Source of the DNA: an uncultured Lachnospiraceae bacterium
GTDB lineage: Bacteria > Bacillota > Clostridia > Lachnospirales > Lachnospiraceae
Direction: 5' to 3'
NCBI GenBank assembly: GCA_934438085.1
Contig: CAKSBC010000007.1
Span: forward strand, 38,657-102,656
DNA length: 64,000 nt
Shown here: positions 7,250 to 16,292 of the stretch, piece after piece
Layout of the letters: every line of letters starts with the position of its first letter
Numbering within the stretch: the stretch's first letter is position 1
Program-made: the position numbers and the translations under genes
Notes under the pieces: model-generated
Databases searched by the model: none
Told to the model about the DNA's origin: nothing
The model's input: the letters and a program-made list of their open reading frames with translations, nothing else

Positions 7250-9718
7250 TCAGTCTTTACTGAAAATTCCTGTTATTGCATACCATATCTTTTTAAAGAC
7301 ATTGATAATTCTTTCCCATACCGAGCTTTGTGCCTCTGCCTCTTCCGCATCGAGCACCTTCTGTGCCTCTTCGTCATCCGCGCTGATTTCATCTGTACGG
7401 CAGATGATCGATACTGATGAAGGCTCCGGATTCTTATTGCTTGTAAGAGATTCCTTGACAGCATAAGGATCCATGTTGAGGAAATTGTTCTCAGCTTCCT
7501 TCTCGTCAAGCTCATCATTTATGGACTTTCTGAGATCAGCTCCCGAAGCCTTGAGATCCTTAACATTTTCAACTATCTTTCCGGTGTTGTCAACAGCCTG
7601 TCTGCCTGCTTCAAGACCCTCGTCCGCAGCATTGCTGAGATTTTCCTCCGCTGAACGGATGGTATCATTAACAGTCTGAAGAGTACCAGCAACATCATCT
7701 GTAGTATTTTGTATCTGTAAAAGCACGTTGTCTGTATTTTCTATGGCATCCTGAACATCCTGATAATAGTTATTCATGGTTGCTATAAGCGTATCCATAT
7801 CTCCGGCAAGGTTTCTGGCGCTGTTAATAAATCTTGCTGTCTGGAATGCAACAGCTCCGCCGTAGTTTGATATCTCCTCAATATCTGCAGAAACAGCTGC
7901 TATTTGTCCCATAAGTGACATCACGACAGCAGGATCATCTATGTCGTCAATACCTTTGGAAATATCCTGAAGACCATCGGTAAGTGTCTTAAGATTAGCT
8001 GCGACATTTGTTCCGTCTGATGCCGTATTCTTCGATATATCATCAGCCTTATCCTTAAGATCCTTTACAGCAGCCACAGCCTCTATGAAAGCATCGGCAT
8101 TCTTCTTGTATGTTGAATATTCTGCAGATGTAGTATCAGGTATAGCAGTTTTAACAACTGCTGCAATAGCTTCCTCCTTCGTCTTACCACCTGCTATTTT
8201 TGTTTCAACCATACCGTTAAATCCTGAAGTGAGCTTTTGGGAGGTGATAGGTGCTGTGATAGAAGGAACCTTAGTGGTTAAATTATCATTTAACCACTGT
8301 GCCGCAATAAGCATATTTTCAAGCTCTGCAACAACATTCGCATCTCCAAGATCCGCATTCATATTTACCATTCCTGCATTGACACAGTTATTTAAAAATC
8401 CAATTACCGCAGAAGGAAGGTATCCGTCAGCAGCTTCTGTAATGCCGGCATTGGTTATAAGATTATCGATATCCTTTGAGCTGTTCGCCGTTATAGACCC
8501 GATATTGGCTCCTGCCGACGCACTGTTCTTGATGCCGCTTGTAACCTTGTTAAGGCCTGCTGTAATACCTCCGAGCTCATTTTTAAGCTCATCCTCGGTT
8601 ATTGCATCAACATCGGACATTGAGGTTCCGAGATTTTTAAGTCTGTTGCTTAAGGACTTCATCTTTGAGCTCGTATCAAGAAGATCCTGATCAAGTGTAT
8701 TAAGGTTTTTATTGACGTCATAAACGAGCCACTGAGTAGTCTTAAGTGAGCTGTCAAGCGGTGTAAGTGTACCTGAAAGATCTCTGAGATCCTGAATAGC
8801 TACATCATTTCCGTTAAATATAGCATCCTTTTGTGAATGGATCTTGTTTTTGCCCTCCTGCAGGTTCTGAAGCATCTGATTTGTAAGCGAGAGCTGCTCA
8901 GAAACATTTGTGACATTGTCCATGATAGCTTCAACGTCATCGAACATGGCGTTGGTATTGTCACGGAACTTATCCTTTAGCTCCTTAAGATCCTTTACAT
9001 CCTTTAAATCACCTACGGTAGCAGGTGACATCATGATGATAGCACCAACAGTCTCGAAGCTGTCTGTTCCGAAGCGGGCAACAAAATGTCCCTCTTTTCC
9101 CGGAAGCGCTTCAAATACCACGCAGCTGTATTCTCCCATATTTGCAACCTGCGAATCAGGTGCATCGACCGAATAGTATTTTTCACTGTCTACAGGGATG
9201 CCTACCATGAGTATGAAATTGTTCTTCATATACTCAGAGGCCTTTTCGTTAGGGATGGCATCGATATCCATCTCAACGAGTCCCTTTGCTCCGCCGACAT
9301 GATCTGCATCAGTCACAACACCGTTAACCTTATAGGTGACATCAAAGGTCCACGGAACAACTACCTTCTTAGGATCAAGTGTTCCCTGGAAATACAGCTT
9401 TCCACCATTTTCAGGCGCTTTGACAGTTACAGAACCATTCTTATCCTCAAGCTGCTCGCTTGTAGACATGTTGGTAAGTGCTGTATAGTTTCCGTGATCC
9501 GTATAGCTTTTACTTGAATTAAAAGTTATGCCCTTAACAACATTGGCATTGCTTATCTGTCCGTAATAATCCAGGTTGAGGTACATGGTCTCATCGACAT
9601 CAACCTTTGCTCCTGCCGCATAGCTTACAAGAGGCATAGTCTCAGACATCAGCATTCCTGTAAGAAGTGTGACAGCCGCTATTCTGTATGCAGTTTTCTT
9701 CTTTATTATCCTTTTCAT
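7250..9718 (-). CDS. Large secreted heptad-rich protein paired with an MMPL exporter
   Basis: 822 residues with a signal peptide ending in SYAAG. After about 230 residues of beta-rich sequence comes a long region (about 235-740) with regularly spaced Leu, Ile and Val, many Asn and Asp, and almost no Pro or Cys, as in the coiled-coil 'X-X-X-Leu-X-X-Gly' and YhgE-like proteins found beside MMPL transporters in Firmicutes. The C-terminus ends in an amphipathic aromatic segment (WERIINVFKKIWYAITGIF). Its start overlaps the MMPL stop by four bases (ATGA), implying coupled synthesis. I infer a periplasm-like or wall-side partner of the exporter. No enzymatic motif is visible. Confidence 0.7.
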   Translation of the reverse strand: MKRIIKKKTAYRIAAVTLLTGMLMSETMPLVSYAAGAKVDVDETMYLNLDYYGQISNANVVKGITFNSSKSYTDHGNYTALTNMSTSEQLEDKNGSVTVKAPENGGKLYFQGTLDPKKVVVPWTFDVTYKVNGVVTDADHVGGAKGLVEMDIDAIPNEKASEYMKNNFILMVGIPVDSEKYYSVDAPDSQVANMGEYSCVVFEALPGKEGHFVARFGTDSFETVGAIIMMSPATVGDLKDVKDLKELKDKFRDNTNAMFDDVEAIMDNVTNVSEQLSLTNQMLQNLQEGKNKIHSQKDAIFNGNDVAIQDLRDLSGTLTPLDSSLKTTQWLVYDVNKNLNTLDQDLLDTSSKMKSLSNRLKNLGTSMSDVDAITEDELKNELGGITAGLNKVTSGIKNSASAGANIGSITANSSKDIDNLITNAGITEAADGYLPSAVIGFLNNCVNAGMVNMNADLGDANVVAELENMLIAAQWLNDNLTTKVPSITAPITSQKLTSGFNGMVETKIAGGKTKEEAIAAVVKTAIPDTTSAEYSTYKKNADAFIEAVAAVKDLKDKADDISKNTASDGTNVAANLKTLTDGLQDISKGIDDIDDPAVVMSLMGQIAAVSADIEEISNYGGAVAFQTARFINSARNLAGDMDTLIATMNNYYQDVQDAIENTDNVLLQIQNTTDDVAGTLQTVNDTIRSAEENLSNAADEGLEAGRQAVDNTGKIVENVKDLKASGADLRKSINDELDEKEAENNFLNMDPYAVKESLTSNKNPEPSSVSIICRTDEISADDEEAQKVLDAEEAEAQSSVWERIINVFKKIWYAITGIFSKD

Positions 9719-11994
9719 GCTTTTACCTCTCCTTCTGCACCGTTCCCCTCAGAATTTGCGGTTTCCTCTTTGTTTACAGTTTTCACATCGTTTGTTGTTT
9801 CTTCTTTATGAACAGTCTCTGCTTCATTTGCTGTTTTTTCTTTATCAACAGCTGCCCCGTTCTTATTTTCTTTTGCTTCTGCTATCCTTACTTTTCTTTC
9901 CTCTCGGCGCTGCTTTCTCGACTTAGTGATGAACGGATCAATAAGTCTTAAGATAGCAGGCATCATGCAGGTAACAAAGAACATTGAGAGCACAGCACCT
10001 CGTCCTACCAGATGTCCTACCTCACTGATGGCAGGAATACTTGAAGCAAAGCTTATAGTATAGCCGCAGACTACAAGTATGGTTCCTGAAGTAAGTATGG
10101 ACGGGAAAGATACCTCTGTCATCTGTACGGCAGCCTTCCTTTTATCAGGTTCAACCTCTCGTATCTGAAGATAATTCGAGGTTTCCGAAATTGCATAGTC
10201 TATAGTTGCTCCGAGCTGTATGCAGGAAACTACGGCATAAGCTATAAATATAAGCTCCTGACCTTCAAGGTACGGGAATATCATATTGGTATATATAGCC
10301 ATCATAATAGGTATCATGGCAGCTATAGACATTACCGGTGAATGAAATGACAATGCAACTACAATGAATATCGCCGTCATAGCAAGAGCATTGACCATTC
10401 TGTAGTCAGGGCCAAGGACTCTTTCCATATCCATTGTTACAGGTGTATTACCGGTTATATAGGAATCCTCCGGATAATATTTATTTATGATATCGCTTAT
10501 TTCATTGGTATCCTTATATGCAGTTTTAGATTCAGGTCTTGTCGCTATATATATAAGAAGTCTTGCATAGCCATCCTTATGGAACAGTTCTCTTACTGAT
10601 TCCGGCAGGATGTGCTCCGACACTCCGTCAGGAAGATAAGCCGAAAGACCCATTACCTTGGTTACATATTCCTTATCCTCTATCTCATCGCTCATTTCCT
10701 TTTCTCTCTGAGCGTCTGTGTCAGGGAAAATGGCAACTATCATATTTGATCTGCCGAACTTTTCATTTATATCATTCGTAGCTTCATAAATTTCAGTTCC
10801 CGGGCCTGCGCCTGTGGCATCTGTTCCGTACATGAAGTTATTCATGCTCTGGCCTACATATATAGGTCCCGCAAGAACAAGGCTAACTATAACTACTGTA
10901 GGTCCTATTTTTACGACCTTCTCTGAGAACTTCTTAAGATCCGGTATAAACGACTTATGTCTGTATTTATCTATAAGATCTGACCATGAAAGCAGCAGTG
11001 ACGGCATCAGGAATATTACCATGAACAATGAGCAAATAATACTCTTTGCCATTACCACGCCCATATCAAAGCCGATAGTGAACTTCATGAATACAAGCAC
11101 TATAAATCCGAAGAAGGTAGTAAGTGATGATGCAAGTATAGTTGTTATCGTGCTGTTAAGTCCCTTCTTAAGTGCCGAGACCTTATCCAGACCGTTTTCT
11201 CTTTCTCTTTCATAGCTGTGAAGCAGGAATATCGAATAGTCCATCGAGGTCGCAAGCTGAAGAACTATACATATATTATTGGTAATATAGGAAATAGTTC
11301 CAAGGAAAATGTTGGATCCCTTATTCAGCACGACTGCACAGCCTATGACCGTAAGGAACAATACTGGTTCAAACCAGGACGTTGTGGTAACAAGCAGTAT
11401 GACAAATATCATCGATACCGCAATAACAAGGATCATCTTCATTTCGCTCGAGACATTTTCTTCGACGAATTTATTGGTAGGCGACATGCCTACAAGCTCT
11501 CCCTTGTCTCCTACAATGTCATTGATCTGATTGATGGTGCGATGCGTAAACTTGGAAGCATCGCCGCCCTTAAATGTAATGTCCATTACGGCATCGCCAT
11601 CTTTATAGTAATCATCAATATCATCATAATCTATAAACTCTGAGCTGCCGTATATTTGAGTAGTAAGATCACACCATATTATCTGATCGACACCGTCAAG
11701 CTTTTCGATCCTGTCCTTATACTGCTTAGCTTCATATATAGAAACATCTTTAAGCATGAGTCTGCCGGTACCGGGATATCCGAATGTTTCATCCATTTTA
11801 TCTATTGCTATCTTTGACGGCTCAGATGACGGCAAATATGATGTAAGATCATAATTGATTCCGACAAATGGTGCAAAGAATGCAAAAAACACAACAAGCA
11901 CAATAACTATATTTCTTATGAGCTTATTATGATCAACTATGAAATCCGCAAGATTTCCTTTTCTGAAATTTGAACGCCTTCTTAACTTTCCCAT
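9715..11994 (-). CDS. MMPL/RND-superfamily exporter
   Basis: About 759 residues with the duplicated RND layout: TM1, a large extracytoplasmic loop, TM2-6, then the same again, giving 12 membrane segments. MMPL signatures appear in both halves (TSMDYSIFLLHSYERERENG in the first; GATIDYAISETSNYLQIRE in the second). The cytoplasmic C-terminus is a degenerate K/E/T/N tail with repeated KEETAN-like units. The ATG at 11994 has GGAGG four bases upstream and is preferred to a longer start. Such pumps move lipids, surface polymers or drugs. The coupled secreted proteins downstream and a divergent TetR regulator suggest an inducible envelope export system. Confidence 0.85.
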   Translation of the reverse strand: MGKLRRRSNFRKGNLADFIVDHNKLIRNIVIVLVVFFAFFAPFVGINYDLTSYLPSSEPSKIAIDKMDETFGYPGTGRLMLKDVSIYEAKQYKDRIEKLDGVDQIIWCDLTTQIYGSSEFIDYDDIDDYYKDGDAVMDITFKGGDASKFTHRTINQINDIVGDKGELVGMSPTNKFVEENVSSEMKMILVIAVSMIFVILLVTTTSWFEPVLFLTVIGCAVVLNKGSNIFLGTISYITNNICIVLQLATSMDYSIFLLHSYERERENGLDKVSALKKGLNSTITTILASSLTTFFGFIVLVFMKFTIGFDMGVVMAKSIICSLFMVIFLMPSLLLSWSDLIDKYRHKSFIPDLKKFSEKVVKIGPTVVIVSLVLAGPIYVGQSMNNFMYGTDATGAGPGTEIYEATNDINEKFGRSNMIVAIFPDTDAQREKEMSDEIEDKEYVTKVMGLSAYLPDGVSEHILPESVRELFHKDGYARLLIYIATRPESKTAYKDTNEISDIINKYYPEDSYITGNTPVTMDMERVLGPDYRMVNALAMTAIFIVVALSFHSPVMSIAAMIPIMMAIYTNMIFPYLEGQELIFIAYAVVSCIQLGATIDYAISETSNYLQIREVEPDKRKAAVQMTEVSFPSILTSGTILVVCGYTISFASSIPAISEVGHLVGRGAVLSMFFVTCMMPAILRLIDPFITKSRKQRREERKVRIAEAKENKNGAAVDKEKTANEAETVHKEETTNDVKTVNKEETANSEGNGAEGEVKA

Positions 11995-12235
11995 GCGCCC
12001 TCCGATCGTTTTTTTTAACCAAGCTTTGCTGATGCATATTATAATGCTTCTAAGCTTAAACAAATCAACAATTACAAAATATTATAGCCTTAAGAACCTC
12101 GTGCCTATATCCGATACAATATCTGACAGGATGAACTATTTTCGATAAAACTCCGTATTTTCTTCGATTATAGTTCTTTATTGAATTATAGTATATTATT
12201 AGATTGCAGTGTTTTAAAAAACACAGTTCTATTTA

Positions 12236-12264
12236 TTGACACGCGTTCATTTTTACTGTAATGT
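12236..12264 (+). promoter_or_regulatory. Promoter in the tetR-mmpl intergenic region
   Basis: TTGACA at 12236-12241 and TAATGT at 12259-12264 are 17 bases apart, a sigma-A-type promoter reading toward the TetR gene. The 493-base AT-rich gap between the MMPL start and the TetR start holds this promoter and one inverted repeat; nothing else was recognised there. The transcript would have a leader of over 200 bases. Confidence 0.5.
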
Positions 12265-12411
12265 ATTATATAAACAAGTCAGCGGAATGGCAATAATCAT
12301 TTTTGGTCACTGAGTTTATTTATTAACATCTACTGATTTATTGTTGATTATTGGTTATTTATTTTAATAATATCCGTTTTTTATTGTTTTAATAATATTA
12401 ATAGCATCACT

Positions 12412-12440
12412 GAGAGCGGTTTTTTTGTAAAACAGCTCTC
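12412..12440. promoter_or_regulatory. Inverted repeat upstream of the TetR gene
   Basis: GAGAGC at 12412-12417 pairs with GCTCTC at 12435-12440, and the inner GTTTT and AAAAC extend the symmetry. It lies 48 bases before the TetR start. It could be the operator of the TetR protein or an RNA hairpin in its leader; the sequence does not decide. Confidence 0.4.
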
Positions 12441-12487
12441 TTTAACCTATTGTGACAGCGTGGTGTCGTGACGAATGGAGGGCTTCT

Positions 12488-13090
12488 ATGACAAGCATTG
12501 AAGAAAAAAAATCCGAATGTGAAAGAGCCGCTGAAACAGGCGACCGCAGAGTTAGGAAAACAAGAACAGCCTTAAAGAGCGCTCTTACTACTCTTATGAA
12601 GCAGAAAAATATCAACTCTATATCTGTTAAGGAGCTTACAGATCTTGCGGATATAAACAGAGGTACGTTCTATCTGCATTATAAAGATGTATCGGATCTT
12701 CTTTCTCAGTCAGAGGATGATCTTTTAGATGAATTGAAAGCTACAGTCAATCTGTATTCTGCAGAAACTGTTAAGAATGATCCTGCTGTCTTATTCAGCA
12801 GTCTTTACAAACTTTGCAGAGCCAATGCTGATATGGTGCGCATACTCGTATCAGAAAACGGAGACATTAAGTTCTTAAATAAACTTAAGAGACTTATGCG
12901 CGATAAATGCTTAAATGACTGGAGCCAGAATCTCAGAAAATCAGGACTTGAGCATTTCGATGCCTATTACAGCTTTATTGTAGGTGGCTGTTTAAGTCTG
13001 CTGCAGTATTGGTTCGCCGACGGAATGAAGGAATCACCTGAGGAGCTTGCTCAAATAACAGCGGCCTTTATTAATCAAACCCTGCGCTGA
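12488..13090 (+). CDS. TetR/AcrR-family regulator
   Basis: A 200-residue regulator. The N-terminal helix-turn-helix (about residues 22-68) shows the TetR pattern KTRTALKSALTTLMKQK..SVKELTDLADINRGTFYLHYKD, and the C-terminal part resembles TetR_C of the Firmicutes type (PF14278-like, ending in a YYxxFIVGG motif). The start at 12488 has GGAGG six bases upstream; an earlier in-frame ATG has none. It is divergent from the MMPL exporter operon and is its likely repressor, the usual arrangement for TetR-controlled pumps. Confidence 0.85.
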   Translation: MTSIEEKKSECERAAETGDRRVRKTRTALKSALTTLMKQKNINSISVKELTDLADINRGTFYLHYKDVSDLLSQSEDDLLDELKATVNLYSAETVKNDPAVLFSSLYKLCRANADMVRILVSENGDIKFLNKLKRLMRDKCLNDWSQNLRKSGLEHFDAYYSFIVGGCLSLLQYWFADGMKESPEELAQITAAFINQTLR

Positions 13091-13122
13091 CAATAACAGC
13101 CCTTACGCCAAAAATACAAATA

Positions 13123-13176
13123 TTGACAAATCCATGTAAGTCTGTATAATACTCTTTGATTTGCAAATAGTTTGCA
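13123..13176 (+). promoter_or_regulatory. Promoter with Fur-family-type operator
   Basis: TTGACA (13123-13128) and TATAAT (13145-13150) are 16 bases apart. Just downstream lies a perfect 6-3-6 inverted repeat TGCAAA-TAG-TTTGCA at 13162-13176, overlapping a palindrome ATTTGCAAAT (13159-13168). A third TTTGCA follows at 13177-13182. A repressor bound here would block the start of transcription. The Fur-type protein encoded two genes downstream in this operon is the obvious candidate. Confidence 0.7.
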
Positions 13177-13219
13177 TTTGCATTTTGGATGCTTTTTCAT
13201 TGTATTTAAAGGATTTATC

Positions 13220-14071
13220 ATGGATTTTTTTATTGATTCACTAAAAGACAGTCTTAGTCTTATACCGTTTCTTTTTATAACCTATGCCGCTATGGAGTTT
13301 TTAGAACACCACGCAGGCAGTAAAAGCGCAGACGCGATCCATAAGGCAGGACCTGCAGGTCCGTTTATCGGAGGAATTATCGGAATCCTTCCTCAGTGCG
13401 GCTTCTCAGCGGCTGCCGCAAGCCTTTATGCAGGCCGTGTCATAGGCATAGGAACATTGACTGCGGTATTCTTTTCGACTTCAGATGAAATGCTTCCGAT
13501 ATTTATTTCATCCTCAGTTCCTGCCGGTACTATTATAAAAATACTCTCATTAAAGGTCATTATTGCCGTTATTTCAGGCTATGCGGCTTCACTTATTTTC
13601 CGTTTGATGCATTTTGAACAGGAAAACGAACCTGACATACATACAGTGTGTGAAGAGGAGCACTGCCACTGTGAGCACGGAATACTGCATTCGGCTGCCG
13701 TGCATACGCTGAAGATATTCATTTACATATTCATAATCACTTTAGCATTAAACTATGTTATAGGCACAGTAGGAACGGATACTCTTTCATCACTGTTTTA
13801 CAATATGCCGATGATCCCGGAGCTTGTGACCTCATTGATTGGTCTCATTCCAAACTGTGCATCCTCAGTGGTCATCACTCAGATGTATCTTGAAGGCATC
13901 ATTGGTGCCGGAGCACTTATGTCCGGTCTGTTGGTAAATGCCGGTGTGGGTCTGTTGGTGCTCATCAGATTAAACAGACGAGCTCGTGAAAATAGTTTTA
14001 TAATAATAATGCTCTATCTTATGAGCGTCTTTTGGGGTATTATCATAGATGCAATGAATATAGTCTTCTGA
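13220..14071 (+). CDS. Polytopic metal exporter, ArsP_2/'putative manganese transporter' family
   Basis: About 283 residues in two hydrophobic halves, each with a Pro-(x)-Cys core: ILPQCGFSAAAASLYAGR in the first and LIPNCASSVVITQMYLEG in the second. This internal duplication is typical of the 10-TM heavy-metal exporter family (PF11449-like). Between the halves lies a cytoplasmic loop with a His/Cys cluster (CEEEHCHCEHG), likely metal-binding. The start with AAAGG seven bases upstream is preferred to a longer one that would begin within the operator region. The next gene is a Fur-type regulator, so metal-controlled efflux is the best guess. The metal (Mn, Zn, As or other) is not evident. Confidence 0.75.
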   Translation: MDFFIDSLKDSLSLIPFLFITYAAMEFLEHHAGSKSADAIHKAGPAGPFIGGIIGILPQCGFSAAAASLYAGRVIGIGTLTAVFFSTSDEMLPIFISSSVPAGTIIKILSLKVIIAVISGYAASLIFRLMHFEQENEPDIHTVCEEEHCHCEHGILHSAAVHTLKIFIYIFIITLALNYVIGTVGTDTLSSLFYNMPMIPELVTSLIGLIPNCASSVVITQMYLEGIIGAGALMSGLLVNAGVGLLVLIRLNRRARENSFIIIMLYLMSVFWGIIIDAMNIVF

Positions 14072-14081
14072 GGAGGATATT

Positions 14082-14498
14082 ATGGCAGGTTCGGGCTATA
14101 TAACGGCAGCAAGGACAAAAATACTTGAATATTTAAAGACAAACAGCAGCATTGCTGTCAATGTCAACGACATTCACGAATACCTTCATTCCATCGGCAG
14201 TGATGTTAATCCGACTACCATATACCGATATCTGGATAAGCTCACCTCTGAAGGCATCGTGATGAAATACAGCAGTGAAAACGGAAGCTCATCAGTTTAT
14301 CAGTATTCTGAGCCGGGACATCGCTGTGATGAGCATCTTCATCTTAAATGCGTGCGCTGCGGAACCATACTTCACCTTGACTGTGACTTCATGCAGGAAA
14401 TATCCGAGCATATCAAGGCAGAACACGGCTTTTCTATTCAGTGCAAAAACTCTATAATATATGGAGTATGTTCAGAATGTGCCAATAAGGAGGCTTAA
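14082..14498 (+). CDS. Fur-family metalloregulator
   Basis: A 138-residue Fur/Zur/PerR-type repressor. The winged helix covers residues about 10-75 (NPTTIYRYLDKL in the recognition region). The dimerisation domain has HRCDEHLHLKCVRCG and a final CSEC, making the structural CxxC...CxxC zinc site. GGAGG precedes the ATG. It sits between the metal exporter and an lspA-like gene with gaps of 10 and 6 bases, so it is probably autoregulated through the inverted repeat at the operon promoter. It differs from the second Fur homologue at 47.8-48.2 kb, so the two likely sense different signals. Confidence 0.88.
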   Translation: MAGSGYITAARTKILEYLKTNSSIAVNVNDIHEYLHSIGSDVNPTTIYRYLDKLTSEGIVMKYSSENGSSSVYQYSEPGHRCDEHLHLKCVRCGTILHLDCDFMQEISEHIKAEHGFSIQCKNSIIYGVCSECANKEA

Positions 14499-14504
14499 GT
14501 CAGC

Positions 14505-14987
14505 ATGCTTAGATATATCCTCGGAATACCTATAGTCTTTTTTGGTGATAACATTATCAAAAACAGGGCGGAGCGCGTTCTCTCCGATGGTAAAGAGAAG
14601 GATCTTCTTCATAACAATATTCGATTAAAGCTTTTTCATAATAAAGGAGCGATGCTTAACACCGGTGATGCTCATCCGGAGCGCATCGCTTATATTTCAG
14701 TGTCACTGTGCGTCGCGCTCAGTGTCATTTTTATTATGAGTCTTTTTTGCGGAAGAGTTTCAAGATTCAGAGCAGCACTGTCAATGCTCTTAGGCGGAGC
14801 ATGGTCAAATGCCTATGACAGGCTAAAAAGAGGCTATGTTGTCGATTATGTCAGCTTTCCGCTTTTGGGAAAACTGACTGCCCGCATCTTTGGTGAAAAA
14901 GCCGGCCGCTTTGTTAGCGGAATAGTATTTAATATCTCCGATTTCTTTATAATAGCAGGATGCATAATGACAGCAGTTTTTGCATGA
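14505..14987 (+). CDS. lspA: Signal peptidase II-like protein
   Basis: 160 residues with about four membrane segments. The two catalytic-Asp motifs of signal peptidase II are visible: GGAWSNAYDRLKRGYVVDYVSF (NxxDR...VxDY) and FNISDFFIIAG. The N-terminal part departs from typical LspA, with a longer polar stretch (SDGKEKDLLHNN) and a KLFHNKGAMLN segment. LspA removes signal peptides from prolipoproteins in the membrane. Its place as the third gene of a metal-exporter/Fur operon is odd for a housekeeping enzyme, so this may be a specialised paralogue. Confidence 0.75.
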   Translation: MLRYILGIPIVFFGDNIIKNRAERVLSDGKEKDLLHNNIRLKLFHNKGAMLNTGDAHPERIAYISVSLCVALSVIFIMSLFCGRVSRFRAALSMLLGGAWSNAYDRLKRGYVVDYVSFPLLGKLTARIFGEKAGRFVSGIVFNISDFFIIAGCIMTAVFA

Positions 14988-15088
14988 ACCTATGACGCAC
15001 ACATCATACAAGCTGTACTGATCCTTGAAAAGCCACATAAAATCTCATATTGTAATAAATAACCATATATAATCACAGAAAATCTTCA

Positions 15089-16270
15089 ATGGTAAAAAAC
15101 ATGAACAGATCAAGAGTCGCAATAATACCTTGCAGCAGCTACGAAGAAGAAACAGTATATAAAGCCGTTAAGGCAGGCATAGATGTTTTGGGCGGAATCG
15201 AAAGTTTTGTAGGTTTAAAGGATAAGATCCTTATTAAACCTAATCTTTTATCACCTGCAGTGCCGGAAAAGGCAGTGACAACACATCCTGCTGTGACGGC
15301 TGCAATTTTCAAACTTCTGTCAGAGCAAGGGTATAAATCCTTAAGCTACGGAGATTCTCCTGGACACGGAAGCATGGAGGCAGCAGCGGAAAAATCAGGG
15401 CACAGCGCTTATGCTATAAAATACGGAATCAAAAATGCTGATATGCAGCATGAAAAGCTTACTGTATTTACCGATGGACTTACAGCCAAAAGCTTTCACT
15501 TTACAAAAGCGGTTACAGAAGCCGATTCCATCATAAGTGTATGCAAGATGAAGACCCATGCGCTTGAAAAGATAACAGGTGCAGTGAAAAACGTGTATGG
15601 TTACATATGCGGTGCAAGAAAGGCAGCAGGACATGTAAGCTATCCAAATGCAGGTGTATTTGCCAGAATGCTCTGTGACATTCACAGGTATAAGAGTCCA
15701 AGACTTACTGTAATGGATGCCATTACCGCTATGGAAGGAAACGGCCCGGGTTCAGGTGATCCTGTAAACATGAACCTTATAATTATTTCCTCAGATCCTG
15801 TTGCCATAGATTCGATATATTGCAGCTTAGTTTATCTTGATCCGGAACTCGTTCCGACCTGTGTTCAGGGCGAAGCTATGGGTATAGGTCATTATAAGGA
15901 AGAAAATATAGAGCCTATACTCTGTGAGCTTATAAACGATGAGTACATCAGCCGTGAAACAGACTTTGATGAGCTGAAGACGCGTTTTGGCAATGCCTCC
16001 TTCAATGTTGACCGAACAGGAGATAAAAAAACCTTGTTAAGCCGCTACTCTGACATAATGACCGAGCTTGCAAGAAAGCCGTACATCGAAAAAGAAAAAT
16101 GTATTCACTGCGGTATTTGTGTAGAGCATTGTCCGGTACCAGGAAAAGCCATTAATTTAACTGATGACAAAAATGCTCCGCCGTCATATGACTACAGCAA
16201 ATGCATACGCTGTTACTGTTGTCAGGAAATGTGCCCGCAGCACGCTATAAAAGTTAAAGGACGAAGCTAA
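15089..16270 (+). CDS. DUF362 protein with two C-terminal [4Fe-4S] motifs
   Basis: A 393-residue cytoplasmic protein. Residues about 1-300 are a DUF362 domain (ILIKPNLL, YGDSPGHGS, CKMKTHALEKITGAVKNVYG, DGxxxMEGNGPGSGDP-like segment). Residues about 335-390 hold two ferredoxin motifs, CIHCGICVEHCPVPG and CIRCYCCQEMCPQH. Such proteins are common in strict anaerobes and are presumed to take part in electron transfer, but no reaction is established. A second ATG four codons downstream could be the true start; neither has a clear ribosome binding site. Confidence 0.85.
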   Translation: MVKNMNRSRVAIIPCSSYEEETVYKAVKAGIDVLGGIESFVGLKDKILIKPNLLSPAVPEKAVTTHPAVTAAIFKLLSEQGYKSLSYGDSPGHGSMEAAAEKSGHSAYAIKYGIKNADMQHEKLTVFTDGLTAKSFHFTKAVTEADSIISVCKMKTHALEKITGAVKNVYGYICGARKAAGHVSYPNAGVFARMLCDIHRYKSPRLTVMDAITAMEGNGPGSGDPVNMNLIIISSDPVAIDSIYCSLVYLDPELVPTCVQGEAMGIGHYKEENIEPILCELINDEYISRETDFDELKTRFGNASFNVDRTGDKKTLLSRYSDIMTELARKPYIEKEKCIHCGICVEHCPVPGKAINLTDDKNAPPSYDYSKCIRCYCCQEMCPQHAIKVKGRS

Positions 16271-16292
16271 ATATATATTTATAGGAGGAACC

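Noticed and set aside
8085..8690. Rightward 201-codon open frame
   Set aside because: Antisense to the heptad-rich secreted gene. Its hydrophobic look is the mirror of the regular codon pattern on the other strand.
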